Shown in pieces: positions 37,101 through 45,409 of a DNA stretch of 64,000 nt. Positions within the stretch are counted from its first letter, which is position 1, and every line of letters begins with the position of its first letter. The position numbers and the translations under genes are program-made. The notes beneath the pieces are model-generated. The model made no database searches. It worked only from the letters and a program-made list of their open reading frames with translations, and had not been told where the DNA came from. This DNA is from an uncultured Phocaeicola sp. (lineage in GTDB: Bacteria > Bacteroidota > Bacteroidia > Bacteroidales > Bacteroidaceae): positions 1-64,000 of the forward strand of contig CALUJA010000002.1 of assembly GCA_944320845.1 (NCBI GenBank), read 5' to 3'.

Positions 37101-37988
37101 TTATTTGTCCTTCTTGCCGAATAAAGAAAAGTGAACATAGCGTTTAGGATGTTCCTTCAAATCTTTTAGCAGGCTGGCGGCATTGGCTGAAGTCGCATTC
37201 AGATTCTTGTAAAGGGAAGAATCGTTCATAAGCAGCCCCAAAGTGTTGTCTTTCCGGTTTAGCTTGGCCGTCAGCATCTGGACATTTTGCAGTGTGGAGT
37301 CTATTTTTATGAATGTAGACGCGTAATCGATGTTTTTTAAGCTGTTGCTGATTGTCTCCAGATTTTCGGTAATCTGTACGGCATTGGTTGTAAACGACGG
37401 TATGTCTTCGTTCATCAGGCGGTTAAGCCGTTTGCTCGTAGCATCGAGTGAGGCGGTAATTCGCTCGGCATTGTGCAATGTGTTGGTTAGGGCAGGGTCG
37501 GAGAGAAGGCGGTTGAGGGAGCCCATGATGGAGTCAAGCTTTGGAAGCATTTTTTGTATTTGGGGCAGCAGGTCTTTCTCGGCCGCGCCCAATATTCCCT
37601 CATTGGCTGCGCCCGCTATTGTATCTCCAGGTGCAAAGAAGCCGGAGGATGTATAGTCGAGCAATAGGTTCATTTTGACGGTTCCCAGCATTTCAGTCAC
37701 CAGTTCGGCTTTGCTTCCTGCCGGAATGCGCATGTTTTGGTCGATTTCCATCCCTACCACTACATGTCCGGGCTTGTCGTAGTTGTATTGGATGTCGCGC
37801 ACTATGCCGATTTTGAAGCCGTTGGCGAATACCGGACTTGATTGGGCCAGTCCGTTGACATTGGTAAACTCTACGTAATAGTAGCTTTCTGGCTTGAACA
37901 TGTTGATGCCCTTCAGGTAATTGATGCCGAAAAAGAGGATTATCAACGATGCGATTCCTGTCAAACCTATCTTTACTTCTTTTTTCAT
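37101..37988 (-). CDS. MCE (MlaD-like) domain protein
   Basis: A 295-residue protein with one N-terminal membrane helix (KIGLTGIASLIILFFGINYL) and a single MCE domain (about 40-120; YYVEFTNVNGLAQSSPVFAN). A long helical C-terminal region follows. MlaD-type proteins carry phospholipids between inner and outer membrane. It lies 6 bases after the amidase gene on the same strand. No MlaE or MlaF gene is present in the window. Confidence 0.92.
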   Translation of the reverse strand: MKKEVKIGLTGIASLIILFFGINYLKGINMFKPESYYYVEFTNVNGLAQSSPVFANGFKIGIVRDIQYNYDKPGHVVVGMEIDQNMRIPAGSKAELVTEMLGTVKMNLLLDYTSSGFFAPGDTIAGAANEGILGAAEKDLLPQIQKMLPKLDSIMGSLNRLLSDPALTNTLHNAERITASLDATSKRLNRLMNEDIPSFTTNAVQITENLETISNSLKNIDYASTFIKIDSTLQNVQMLTAKLNRKDNTLGLLMNDSSLYKNLNATSANAASLLKDLKEHPKRYVHFSLFGKKDK

Positions 37989-37994
37989 AGATGT

Positions 37995-39137
37995 CTATTT
38001 TTGTTTGCTGTTTTGTTTAAACTCTTTAATGGCTTGTCTGATGTCCATTTTCTCTCCGTCGCGGAAGGCTATGATGAAGGCATCCGCAAATTTGCGGTCG
38101 ACCTTTTCCCGTTTTAGCCGGCGTATTTTGTTGTAGTCCGTGTCTTCGCCGTAGGTGTATTTTATCAATCCCTTCTCCCGGTAATAGCTTACGGGCGACA
38201 GGCCTTTTAGTTGCTTGCTTCCCTTGGGCAATACCTTGGAGGAGGTCAGAATCTGTATCTTGAAAACAGGACGTGACGCTGTTTGGATTGGCTCTTTGAC
38301 GGGATTTTCAGGCTTGGCCGGTTTTTGGGGAACTGACTGTATGCCGGCATTGCCCTTCAATCCGCTTTTTTTGTAGGAGATAAAAGCGTTATAGATGCTT
38401 CGCGCCAATGTGCTTGCCCCGTGTTCGGAGAGCAGGAACCGTTCTTCCTCTGCGTTGGTGATGTATCCCAGTTCGATAAGCACGCTTGGCATGGAGGTTT
38501 CGCGCAGGACAAGAAATCCGGCCTGATGCACGCCCTTGTCCGGACGCCTTTCCTTGCGGAATTGTTTTTGTACCATTTGGGCGAAACGGATGCTTTGTGC
38601 CATATTTTTGTCTTGCAGAAATTCAAAGATGATATAGCTTTCCGACGAGTTGGGATTGAATCCGGCGTATTGTTGTGTATAGTCGTCTTCGATAAGAATG
38701 ACGGAGTTTTCCTTTTTTGCCACTTCCAGATTTTCTTGTGTGCGGTGAAGACCCAAAGTATAAGTTTCAGTTCCGCTGACATTGCTGCTGCGCGATGCGA
38801 TAGAGTTGGTGTGTATGGAAATAAAAAGGTCGGCTTTGGCGTTGTTGGCTATTTCAGCGCGGCGGTGTAACGGCACGAAAACATCTTTTGACCGTGTATA
38901 TACCACACGCGTGTCCGGGCAATTGGTCTGTATCAGCTTGCCTACCTTCAGGGCGACATTGAGATTGATGTTTTTTTCACGCCCCTTCCGTCCGATGGCT
39001 CCGGGGTCATGCCCCCCGTGTCCGGCATCAATCACAACTGTAAAGCTTGCTTTCTTTTCAGATGCACGGGCATTTGCCGGATGAAACACCATAAGACATA
39101 GGAAAAAGTATAATATGTAATATCCGTTTGTCCGCAT
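37995..39137 (-). CDS. N-acetylmuramoyl-L-alanine amidase
   Basis: A 380-residue exported AmiC-type (Amidase_3) enzyme that removes stem peptides from peptidoglycan. It has a signal peptide (first 25 residues) and the zinc-binding set: His40 (VVIDAGHGG), Glu54 and His109 (FISIHTNS). The later LIELGYITNAEEE contains the catalytic Glu. The last 80 residues (FKIQILTSSKVLPKGS onward) look like a SPOR-type glycan-binding domain; this is weaker. It is co-transcribed with the MCE gene. Confidence 0.93.
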   Translation of the reverse strand: MRTNGYYILYFFLCLMVFHPANARASEKKASFTVVIDAGHGGHDPGAIGRKGREKNINLNVALKVGKLIQTNCPDTRVVYTRSKDVFVPLHRRAEIANNAKADLFISIHTNSIASRSSNVSGTETYTLGLHRTQENLEVAKKENSVILIEDDYTQQYAGFNPNSSESYIIFEFLQDKNMAQSIRFAQMVQKQFRKERRPDKGVHQAGFLVLRETSMPSVLIELGYITNAEEERFLLSEHGASTLARSIYNAFISYKKSGLKGNAGIQSVPQKPAKPENPVKEPIQTASRPVFKIQILTSSKVLPKGSKQLKGLSPVSYYREKGLIKYTYGEDTDYNKIRRLKREKVDRKFADAFIIAFRDGEKMDIRQAIKEFKQNSKQK

Positions 39138-39153
39138 AATAAAACAATCGGGA

Positions 39154-39161
39154 CAAAGTTA
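39154..39161 (-). promoter_or_regulatory. Amidase-MCE promoter, -7 element
   Basis: The minus strand reads TAACTTTG, 17 bases before the amidase start. A consensus DnaA box (TGTGGATAA, 39171-39179) lies just upstream, in the expected spacer. Confidence 0.5.
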
Positions 39162-39170
39162 ATAGTTTTT

Positions 39171-39179
39171 TGTGGATAA
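39171..39179. promoter_or_regulatory. Single consensus DnaA box
   Basis: TGTGGATAA is an exact reverse complement of TTATCCACA. It is the only perfect copy I noticed in the intergenic DNA of the window, and it lies in the divergent amidase/folD region 2.7 kb from dnaA. A single box may be chance or could link the amidase operon to DnaA. Confidence 0.45.
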
Positions 39180-39264
39180 CCGTTTTTGGAAAGAAAAGAA
39201 ATCGTCTTTTCGTAAATAAAAGCTATAAAAACAGTAAAAAAGTCTATCGTCAGGTTTTTTTCGC

Positions 39265-39272
39265 TATCTTTG
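39265..39272 (+). promoter_or_regulatory. folD promoter, -7 element
   Basis: TATCTTTG, 31 bases before the folD start. No good -33 box. Confidence 0.5.
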
Positions 39273-39303
39273 TTGGTAATGTATTATTAAAACTTAGAAA
39301 GAT

Positions 39304-40185
39304 ATGGTATTGATTGATGGAAAGGCCGTTTCGGAGCAGGTGAAGCAAGAGATAGCGGCCGAAGTTGCCGATATCGTAGCAAAAGGAGGAAAGCGCCCGC
39401 ATCTGGCGGCAATACTTGTCGGGCACGACGGGGGAAGTGAAACCTATGTGGCGGCCAAGGTAAAGGCATGTGATGTATGTGGCTTCAAGTCGACCTTGAT
39501 TCGGTATGAGGCGGATGTCACGGAGGAAGAACTGTTGGCGAGAGTGCATGAACTGAATGAAAATCCGGATGTAGACGGATTTATTGTACAGCTTCCCTTG
39601 CCTGAGCATATATCCGAACAGAAGGTTATCGAGGCGATAGATTACCGTAAGGATGTGGACGGATTTCATCCGATTAATGTGGGAAGGATGTCTATCGGGC
39701 TGCCTTGCTATGTTTCGGCTACTCCAAGCGGCATATTGGAATTGTTGAAACGCTATGAGATAAAGACGCAAGGAAAGAAATGCGTCATTCTGGGACGCAG
39801 TAATATAGTAGGAAAGCCGATGGCGGCCCTGATGATGCAGAAGGCTTGTCCGGGTGATGCGACAGTGACGGTGTGTCACAGCCGGAGCCGTGATTTGGTG
39901 AAAGAGTGCCGCGAAGCCGATATCCTGATAGCCGCCATGGGCCAGCCTAATTTTGTAAAGGCCGATATGGTGAAGGAAGGTGCGGTGGTGATTGATGTTG
40001 GTACTACCCGTGTGCCGGATGCATCGAAGAAATCGGGCTTTAAGCTTACGGGCGATGTGAAATTCGATGAGGTTGCGCTGAAATGCTCGTTCATTACGCC
40101 TGTTCCGGGAGGTGTAGGGCCGATGACAATCGTGTCGTTGATGAAGAATACATTGCTTGCCGGGAAGAAGGCTATATATAAATAA
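39304..40185 (+). CDS. folD: Bifunctional methylenetetrahydrofolate dehydrogenase/cyclohydrolase
   Basis: FolD oxidises 5,10-methylene-THF and hydrolyses the product to 10-formyl-THF. The 293-residue protein has the catalytic Lys region ([17 protein letters not shown]), [12 protein letters not shown], the NADP site ([18 protein letters not shown]) and the C-terminal [11 protein letters not shown] motif. It is a single gene with its own promoter and terminator. Confidence 0.98.
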   Translation: MVLIDGKAVSEQVKQEIAAEVADIVAKGGKRPHLAAILVGHDGGSETYVAAKVKACDVCGFKSTLIRYEADVTEEELLARVHELNENPDVDGFIVQLPLPEHISEQKVIEAIDYRKDVDGFHPINVGRMSIGLPCYVSATPSGILELLKRYEIKTQGKKCVILGRSNIVGKPMAALMMQKACPGDATVTVCHSRSRDLVKECREADILIAAMGQPNFVKADMVKEGAVVIDVGTTRVPDASKKSGFKLTGDVKFDEVALKCSFITPVPGGVGPMTIVSLMKNTLLAGKKAIYK

Positions 40186-40242
40186 TGTGTAAGAAGGCGG
40201 GGAAGACTTTTTATTCTATGGGTGTCTGAAAGTTTCATCAGA

Positions 40243-40280
40243 GGGTGGCTCATGGATGAGCGTGGCTTCCCACCCTTTTT
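40243..40280 (+). terminator. folD terminator
   Basis: GGGTGG (40243-40248) pairs with CCACCC (40270-40275), with a nested GCTCAT/ATGAGC stem (40249-40262), followed by five T. It lies 57 bases past the folD stop. Confidence 0.7.
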
Positions 40281-40379
40281 CAAGGACATGTAAAGGGCGG
40301 GCTTTGGTGAAAGATTTTCCGTAAGCAGCAATGGCGGACTTTTGATAAAACAGGATTGCAGAAAAAACTGCCTGAAAAA

Positions 40380-40410
40380 TTTGTATATTCGGAAGAAATG
40401 CCTACCTTTG
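40380..40410 (+). promoter_or_regulatory. Promoter of the tRNA-His pair
   Basis: TTTG (40380-40383), a 19-base spacer and TACCTTTG (40403-40410) match the Bacteroidales vegetative consensus. The first tRNA-His starts 30 bases downstream. Confidence 0.85.
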
Positions 40411-40440
40411 CACTCGCTTTTGATAAAGTTGACCGACATG

Positions 40441-40514
40441 GTGACTATAGTTCAGTTGGTTAGAGCGTCAGATTGTGGTTCTGAATGTCGTGGGTTCGAG
40501 TCCCACTAGTCACC
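40441..40514 (+). tRNA. tRNA-His (anticodon GUG), copy 1
   Basis: A full cloverleaf: acceptor GTGACTA/TAGTCAC, anticodon stem TCAGA/TCTGA with loop TTGTGGT (anticodon GTG) and T arm GTGGG-TTCGAGT-CCCAC. A G at 40440 can act as the extra G-1 of histidine tRNAs, opposite C at 40514. Identical to copy 2. Confidence 0.97.
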
Positions 40515-40567
40515 CTTTGGCGGGGAAACTTTTTGAAAGCGGGTGTTTATACACGGTTGACTATACG

Positions 40568-40641
40568 GTGACTATAGTTCAGTTGGTTAGAGCGTCAGAT
40601 TGTGGTTCTGAATGTCGTGGGTTCGAGTCCCACTAGTCACC
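40568..40641 (+). tRNA. tRNA-His (anticodon GUG), copy 2
   Basis: Identical in all 74 bases to copy 1, 127 bases downstream, again with a preceding G (40567) for G-1. Both copies probably lie on one transcript ending at the hairpin 40655-40686. Confidence 0.97.
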
Positions 40642-40654
40642 CCGGAAGGTAATG

Positions 40655-40686
40655 AAAGTCCTGCATGATTATTGCAGGACTTTTTT
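40655..40686 (+). terminator. Terminator of the tRNA-His pair
   Basis: AAGTCCTGCA pairs with TGCAGGACTT over a 7-base loop, with a run of six T. It lies 14 bases after the second tRNA. Confidence 0.9.
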
Positions 40687-40716
40687 GTTTTCTTTAAAAA
40701 GAATTTGCTATCTTTG
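40684..40716 (+). promoter_or_regulatory. Promoter of the 40734 gene
   Basis: TTTG (40684-40687), a 21-base spacer and TATCTTTG (40709-40716). The -33 box overlaps the T run of the preceding terminator; the start codon is 17 bases downstream. Confidence 0.7.
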
Positions 40717-40733
40717 TACCAAATACGAAAGCC

Positions 40734-41876
40734 ATGAGATTACGCACGGTAGCTAAGTTGAGCATTGTTGTTTCCGTTATCCTGTTCTGCATCGGGATAG
40801 GGCTTTATGGCTTTGCTCAACTAAGTATGGTAGACAAGGGTAGGGAAGCCGATGTTTTGTCTTATGTGCCGAATGATTGTTCCGGCGTGTTCGAGACAGA
40901 CAATCTGGATTTTTTCATGAACGAATTCCTTCAAACCGCTTATGCCGGACGGATGGAATCATTGCGGCGCGCCGGAATAACCGATGCCATCTTCAGTGAT
41001 TTGACCCGTTATGCCTTTCGGAGTGCGCATGGACTGAGCGGACAAATGAATCATATACTTATGAGTTTCCATGCTCCGGGTACGCCGCAGGATGTTGTGG
41101 TCTATTTCCGGATGGGAAAAGGCGGGAAAGACAAGGTGGTGGATGCCATCTGCCGGAAATTTGGAGTGAAGTATGAGCCTAAGAAGGAAACGTACCGCGG
41201 CGAGAAGATAGAGGTATACCCGATAAATGCAGCGAGTTTTGTGGCGGTATATGAGGGAAGCGGATTTCTGGCGGTAAGTTATCAGAAGCGTTTGATTGAG
41301 GCTGTAATCGACGCTCATAAGGATGAAAGTTCGTTGCGTCAGGATGCCGTCTTCATGTCGGCCTATCGCGAAAAGTCTGTTAATTTTATGACGCTGTACG
41401 GGCATGCGCCTTCGTTGCCGTTTCTCGAGGGAAACAAGGATGCGCAAGATTGCTGGAGTGTGTATGATATTCATGTAAACAGTGATGTGTTTTACTTGAG
41501 CGGCGGGATACATAGGTCGGATTCGTGCAGGCAGGTGACGGCGGCCCGTTTGTGCAGTAGCGCGATGGATGTGCGGCAGGACAGTCTGTTGGTTTTGTCG
41601 GGCACGGACAAGATTGCTCCGGCCATTTCGGAGGTGATTGCACTGCCTTCGCACAGTTTGTTTGAAGAGTGTATTTCTAATCTGTCGCTTGACGCGTCCT
41701 ATATCATGGTGGCGGATATGGATAAGGTCGCATGTTCGCCCGAACGTTTCAGCGGCTATCTTCCCGCTTTCATGCTGGCCCATCCCGATATGTTCCGTTC
41801 CTTTATTCTTTCGGTGCAGGTCACAGAGGTGGACGGAAAGCTGTCACACATTTTTGTGTTTACTTATAAGGAATAA
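40734..41876 (+). CDS. Membrane-anchored hypothetical protein, DUF3352-like
   Basis: A 380-residue protein with one N-terminal membrane helix (about 8-30; LSIVVSVILFCIGIGLYGFA) and a large periplasmic part. The body (DVLSYVPNDCSGVFETDNLD near residue 40, GFLAVSYQKRLIEAV near 180) resembles DUF3352-type proteins of unknown function; this is a weak similarity judged by eye. No catalytic motif is visible. It stands alone between the tRNA-His terminator and the convergent MFS gene. Confidence 0.75.
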   Translation: MRLRTVAKLSIVVSVILFCIGIGLYGFAQLSMVDKGREADVLSYVPNDCSGVFETDNLDFFMNEFLQTAYAGRMESLRRAGITDAIFSDLTRYAFRSAHGLSGQMNHILMSFHAPGTPQDVVVYFRMGKGGKDKVVDAICRKFGVKYEPKKETYRGEKIEVYPINAASFVAVYEGSGFLAVSYQKRLIEAVIDAHKDESSLRQDAVFMSAYREKSVNFMTLYGHAPSLPFLEGNKDAQDCWSVYDIHVNSDVFYLSGGIHRSDSCRQVTAARLCSSAMDVRQDSLLVLSGTDKIAPAISEVIALPSHSLFEECISNLSLDASYIMVADMDKVACSPERFSGYLPAFMLAHPDMFRSFILSVQVTEVDGKLSHIFVFTYKE

Positions 41877-42058
41877 GAGATGCAGCCTGTTGTGCCGGGG
41901 CTGGTTTCCTGCGTGTCATTTTCCTGCATTCTTCTGTCTTTTCTTCTTGTTGGAACGGGAGTCCCGTCGGCATTAAAATCCGTTTTTGTCCTGATGAAAA
42001 GTTATTGGGAAAGGAATGAAACCTTCAGTTCCTTCGTCATACCTCTGTCAGGTCAGAG

Positions 42059-43258
42059 CTATCTCAGCCGGTTGCTCTGGAAGTGAGGAGCGGCCTTCAG
42101 GTGAAAATAGAGCAGGGATACTATCGTCAATACCGCCCCAAAGCAATAAGCCATGCGGAATGAAGCTATTTCAGCGATATATCCTCCGGTCAGCATACCG
42201 ATTCCGATGCCTACATCCCACGATGTGAGATAGGTACTCGTGGCGGTTCCCCTTTGACTGTTGGGGGCGAGATTGACAAACAAGGTGTTGTAAGCCGGAA
42301 ACATGGTTCCGAACCCGATGCCTAACAGCAGGGCAATCAGAAAGAAAAGAACTGTTGTGAAGTCATGGCTCCAGTTTACCAGCCATCCGCAGGCTGTCAG
42401 GGCGAAGTAGCAGAAGCAGACAAGGTAAATCCCCGCGAGGATGACCGTGGTAATCATTCCCTTGTCTACCAGTCTGCCGCTGAACAGCCTGCTGATAGCC
42501 ATCCCTGCCGCCATGCAGGTGAAGAAAAAGCCCGTTTCGGCCGTGATTCCTATCTGATGCGCATACATCGCCACATAGTTTGTCGTCATGCCGTAAGGGA
42601 TGGAAAGCAGCAGCAGGCTGAATCCGGCAGGCATTCCCTTCAGCAGGATAAATCGGTCGAGCGAAATCGGCTCTCGCTTTACAGGCGGCTTGTAGGGAGT
42701 CTTGACCAGACAAGCGCAAAGGAATCCCATCACGCAAGAGCCAAGGGCATAGGTGAAAATGGTGATGTAAGGCGCGCCGCCGTTGTGCAGAAACAGTCCG
42801 AACATGGGGCCGATAGACATGGCGATGTTGTTTGCAAGTCCATAATATCCCAGTCCCTCGCCCCGCCGGGCAGAAGGCATGATGTCGATGACGATTGTAT
42901 TGCCTCCCACTGTAACCATGCCGAATGAAACGCCGTGTATGATTCGGAAAATGATGAACATGGTCAATGTCCCCGCCACCATATATCCGGCGAAAATGAG
43001 TGTAAAGATAAAGTATGCCAGCAGATAGAGAGGTTTCCGGGCGAACGCGTCAAGCAGATAGCCGGAAAACGGCCGGATGCATAGCGAGGAAATGGTATAG
43101 CAAGAAAGGACGATTCCTATCGTGGTATTTGAAGAATGAAAGATTTCGGACAGATAAAAAGGCAGGACAGGGGTGAGAAGCCAGAATCCGAAGTAGAGCA
43201 GAAAGTTGGCTGCCAGAATAAAGCAGTAGCTCGAGGTGACAAGTCTGTCTTTTCCCAT
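42059..43258 (-). CDS. Major facilitator superfamily transporter
   Basis: A 399-residue protein with about twelve hydrophobic segments. The typical MFS loop between helices 2 and 3 is seen as RPFSGYLLDAFARKPLY, and a related SRLFSGRLVDKG in the second half. No ligand-specific motif stands out; drug or sugar efflux are possible. It lies 90 bases downstream of pheS on the same strand, with a structured inverted repeat between them. Confidence 0.9.
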   Translation of the reverse strand: MGKDRLVTSSYCFILAANFLLYFGFWLLTPVLPFYLSEIFHSSNTTIGIVLSCYTISSLCIRPFSGYLLDAFARKPLYLLAYFIFTLIFAGYMVAGTLTMFIIFRIIHGVSFGMVTVGGNTIVIDIMPSARRGEGLGYYGLANNIAMSIGPMFGLFLHNGGAPYITIFTYALGSCVMGFLCACLVKTPYKPPVKREPISLDRFILLKGMPAGFSLLLLSIPYGMTTNYVAMYAHQIGITAETGFFFTCMAAGMAISRLFSGRLVDKGMITTVILAGIYLVCFCYFALTACGWLVNWSHDFTTVLFFLIALLLGIGFGTMFPAYNTLFVNLAPNSQRGTATSTYLTSWDVGIGIGMLTGGYIAEIASFRMAYCFGAVLTIVSLLYFHLKAAPHFQSNRLR

Positions 43259-43276
43259 GGCGTGAATACTTTATAA

Positions 43277-43340
43277 CCGCCACAGACTACGCCCATCCTG
43301 ACGGATGCAAGGAGAAGCTTGCCGGTGGAGTCTGTGGCGG
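43277..43340 (-). promoter_or_regulatory. Three-way-junction-like element between pheS and the MFS gene
   Basis: A perfect 12-bp outer stem (CCGCCACAGACT at 43277-43288 with AGTCTGTGGCGG at 43329-43340) encloses two further perfect stems, CATCC/GGATG with a 4-base loop and GCAAG/CTTGC with a 6-base loop. No T run follows on the minus strand. The element ends 18 bases before the MFS start codon, so it could be a riboswitch-like or mRNA-processing element. No known family was recognised. Confidence 0.55.
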
Positions 43341-43348
43341 AGAAAATA

Positions 43349-44383
43349 TCAGTTTGCTGATTCAAACTCTTTCAAGAAGCGGGTGTCGTTTTCAGAAAAC
43401 ATACGCAGGTCTTTTACCTTATACTTCAGGTTGGTGATGCGCTCCACACCCATGCCGAATGCATAGCCCGTATAAATCTTGCTGTCTATACCGCAGGCTT
43501 CAAGCACGTTCGGGTCGACCATTCCGCACCCTAAAATTTCCACCCAGCCGGTGTATTTGCAGAATGCGCATCCTTTTCCTCCGCATATATCGCAGCTGAT
43601 ATCCATTTCTGCACTTGGCTCCGTAAACGGGAAGTAGGACGGACGCAGGCGAATCTTTGTTTCCGGTCCGAACATTTCCCGGGCAAACTGCAACAAGACC
43701 TGCTTCAGGTCGGTAAAGGAAACATTCTTGTCGATATAGAGCCCTTCTATCTGGTGGAAGAAACAGTGGGCGCGATAGCTGATGGCCTCATTGCGGTACA
43801 CTCTTCCCGGACAGATGATGCGGATAGGCGGCTGACTGTTTTCCATTGCACGCACCTGTACGCTGCTGGTATGGGTACGCAGGATGATGTTTTTGGTAAC
43901 ATCGTCTTGGTTGGCTTCGACAAAGAAGGTGTCTTGCATGTCGCGGGCCGGGTGGTCGGCCGCGAAATTGAGAGAGGTGAACACGTGCAAGTCGTCTTCC
44001 ACCTCCGGGCCGTCGGCGATAGTGAAGCCCATCCTCCCGAATATGTCGATGATTTCGTTGCGTACGATACTTAGCGGATGGCGGGTTCCCAATGAAACCG
44101 GGTAGGCTGTACGGGTCAGGTCAAGTTCTGACATGCCGGTATCCTGGCTTTCAAAAGCTTCTTTCAGTGCGGCGATGCGTTCCTGTGTACGGCTTTTCAG
44201 TTCATTTAGTTTTATGCCCACTTCTTTCTTGTGTTCGGCAGGCACATTACGGAAATCAGCCATCAGTTCGTTGATGGCGCCTTTCTTACTCAGGTATTTT
44301 ATGCGCAGAGCTTCCAGTTCTTCTGCGTTGCGGGCAGTGAGTCCTTCTACTTCCTGAAGCAGCTGTTCTATTTTTGCTAACAT
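43349..44383 (-). CDS. pheS: Phenylalanine-tRNA ligase alpha subunit
   Basis: The catalytic subunit of the (alpha-beta)2 phenylalanyl-tRNA synthetase. The 344-residue protein has the N-terminal coiled coil (1-90), motif 2 (GRVYRNEAIS...HCFFHQIEGL near 193-215) and motif 3 (GYAFGMGVERITNLKY near the C-terminus). An insert at 264-275 carries Cys264, Cys267, Cys272 and Cys275 (CX2CX4CX2C), a probable zinc knuckle. pheT is not adjacent. Confidence 0.97.
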   Translation of the reverse strand: MLAKIEQLLQEVEGLTARNAEELEALRIKYLSKKGAINELMADFRNVPAEHKKEVGIKLNELKSRTQERIAALKEAFESQDTGMSELDLTRTAYPVSLGTRHPLSIVRNEIIDIFGRMGFTIADGPEVEDDLHVFTSLNFAADHPARDMQDTFFVEANQDDVTKNIILRTHTSSVQVRAMENSQPPIRIICPGRVYRNEAISYRAHCFFHQIEGLYIDKNVSFTDLKQVLLQFAREMFGPETKIRLRPSYFPFTEPSAEMDISCDICGGKGCAFCKYTGWVEILGCGMVDPNVLEACGIDSKIYTGYAFGMGVERITNLKYKVKDLRMFSENDTRFLKEFESAN

Positions 44384-44408
44384 ATTTCTATATTGTTTTT
44401 ATCGGATG

Positions 44409-44416
44409 CAAAGGTA
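44409..44416 (-). promoter_or_regulatory. pheS promoter, -7 element
   Basis: The minus strand reads TACCTTTG, 26 bases before the pheS start. Confidence 0.55.
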
Positions 44417-44498
44417 AGGATTTAAACCGAATTATCCGGTTTTTTGGCAGATAAAAAAGAAAACTCTTCTTTTATGAGGAGGCAAAACAAAAAAAAGC

Positions 44499-44506
44499 TA
44501 ATTTTG
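44499..44506 (+). promoter_or_regulatory. DUF4348-murB promoter, -7 element
   Basis: TAATTTTG, 26 bases before the lipoprotein start codon. Confidence 0.5.
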
Positions 44507-44531
44507 TCTCAGATTTTTGTGAGTTCAAAAA

Positions 44532-45404
44532 ATGATGAGACTATTGATCATTGGATGTTTTCTGTGCCTTCTGATGTCTTCTTGCGGCGACGGACGGAAA
44601 AAGACGGATCCTTTTGGTGCGTTGGCCGAGCAGATAGATTCGGCGAAGGCGGTGCATCCGGATTCGGTGGGCGACCTTACGTTTGAAGAAGAGGAGGAGG
44701 TTCCCGTTGCGGCCGATGAAAGTTTTGCGGACTTCTTTTATAATTTCGCTTCCGATGAGGGATTTCAGCGTACACGCGTGGTCTTTCCGTTTTCTTTTTA
44801 TGGCGATGAGGATGTAAGGCGCATCGGGCGTGAAGAGTGGAGGTATGATCCGCTGTTCAGCCGGGAGCCGGTCTATACGGTGCTCTTTGACAATGAAGAA
44901 GACATGGAGGTAGAAAGAGATACTTCGGTTCACAGTGTGCAGATTGACTGGATTTATCTTTCGTCCAAAAAGGTGAAGCGCTATTATTTCGAGCGCAAAG
45001 ACAACCGTTGGTATCTGGAGGCCGTCAGTGTCACCCCGCGGAACGAGGCGGATGAGGCTGGCAAAGGGGAAGAAGACTTTCTTGATTTTTATGAAAGGTT
45101 CTCCCGTGATTCCGTATTTCAGCGGAATCGTCTTCATTATCCCCTGCTGTTTGTCACTTCAGACCCGGAAGACGAGTTCCGGATACTGGAAACCACGCTT
45201 GATGTCGGCCAGTGGTTTGCTTTTCGTCCCCCGATGATGAGAGACAGCCTTACGAACGTTCATTACGGGCAGCCTGAAAACAAGACTTCAAAACATAAAA
45301 TCATCGAGTTCAAAGGCTTTGGAAACGGATTCAACAATACGCTGTATTTTGAATGCCGGAAAGGTATCTGGAAGCTGACGAAGTTTGAGGATTTGAGCGA
45401 TTGA
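44532..45404 (+). CDS. DUF4348-type lipoprotein
   Basis: A 290-residue lipoprotein (signal [18 protein letters not shown], lipobox Cys18) of the DUF4348 kind. The body appears to be an internal duplication: [19 protein letters not shown] (about 66-84) and [19 protein letters not shown] (about 182-200) align well, each followed by a hydrophobic PFSF/PLLF block and an acidic segment. Function unknown. murB follows 5 bases after its stop, so it is co-transcribed with a cell-wall gene. Confidence 0.85.
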   Translation: MMRLLIIGCFLCLLMSSCGDGRKKTDPFGALAEQIDSAKAVHPDSVGDLTFEEEEEVPVAADESFADFFYNFASDEGFQRTRVVFPFSFYGDEDVRRIGREEWRYDPLFSREPVYTVLFDNEEDMEVERDTSVHSVQIDWIYLSSKKVKRYYFERKDNRWYLEAVSVTPRNEADEAGKGEEDFLDFYERFSRDSVFQRNRLHYPLLFVTSDPEDEFRILETTLDVGQWFAFRPPMMRDSLTNVHYGQPENKTSKHKIIEFKGFGNGFNNTLYFECRKGIWKLTKFEDLSD

Positions 45405-45409
45405 TATCT

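Noticed and set aside
41880-42086. 68-residue ORF after the 40734 gene
   Set aside because: Starts 3 bases after a stop codon and has a hydrophobic stretch, but it overlaps the convergent MFS gene and shows no recognisable family; probably spurious.
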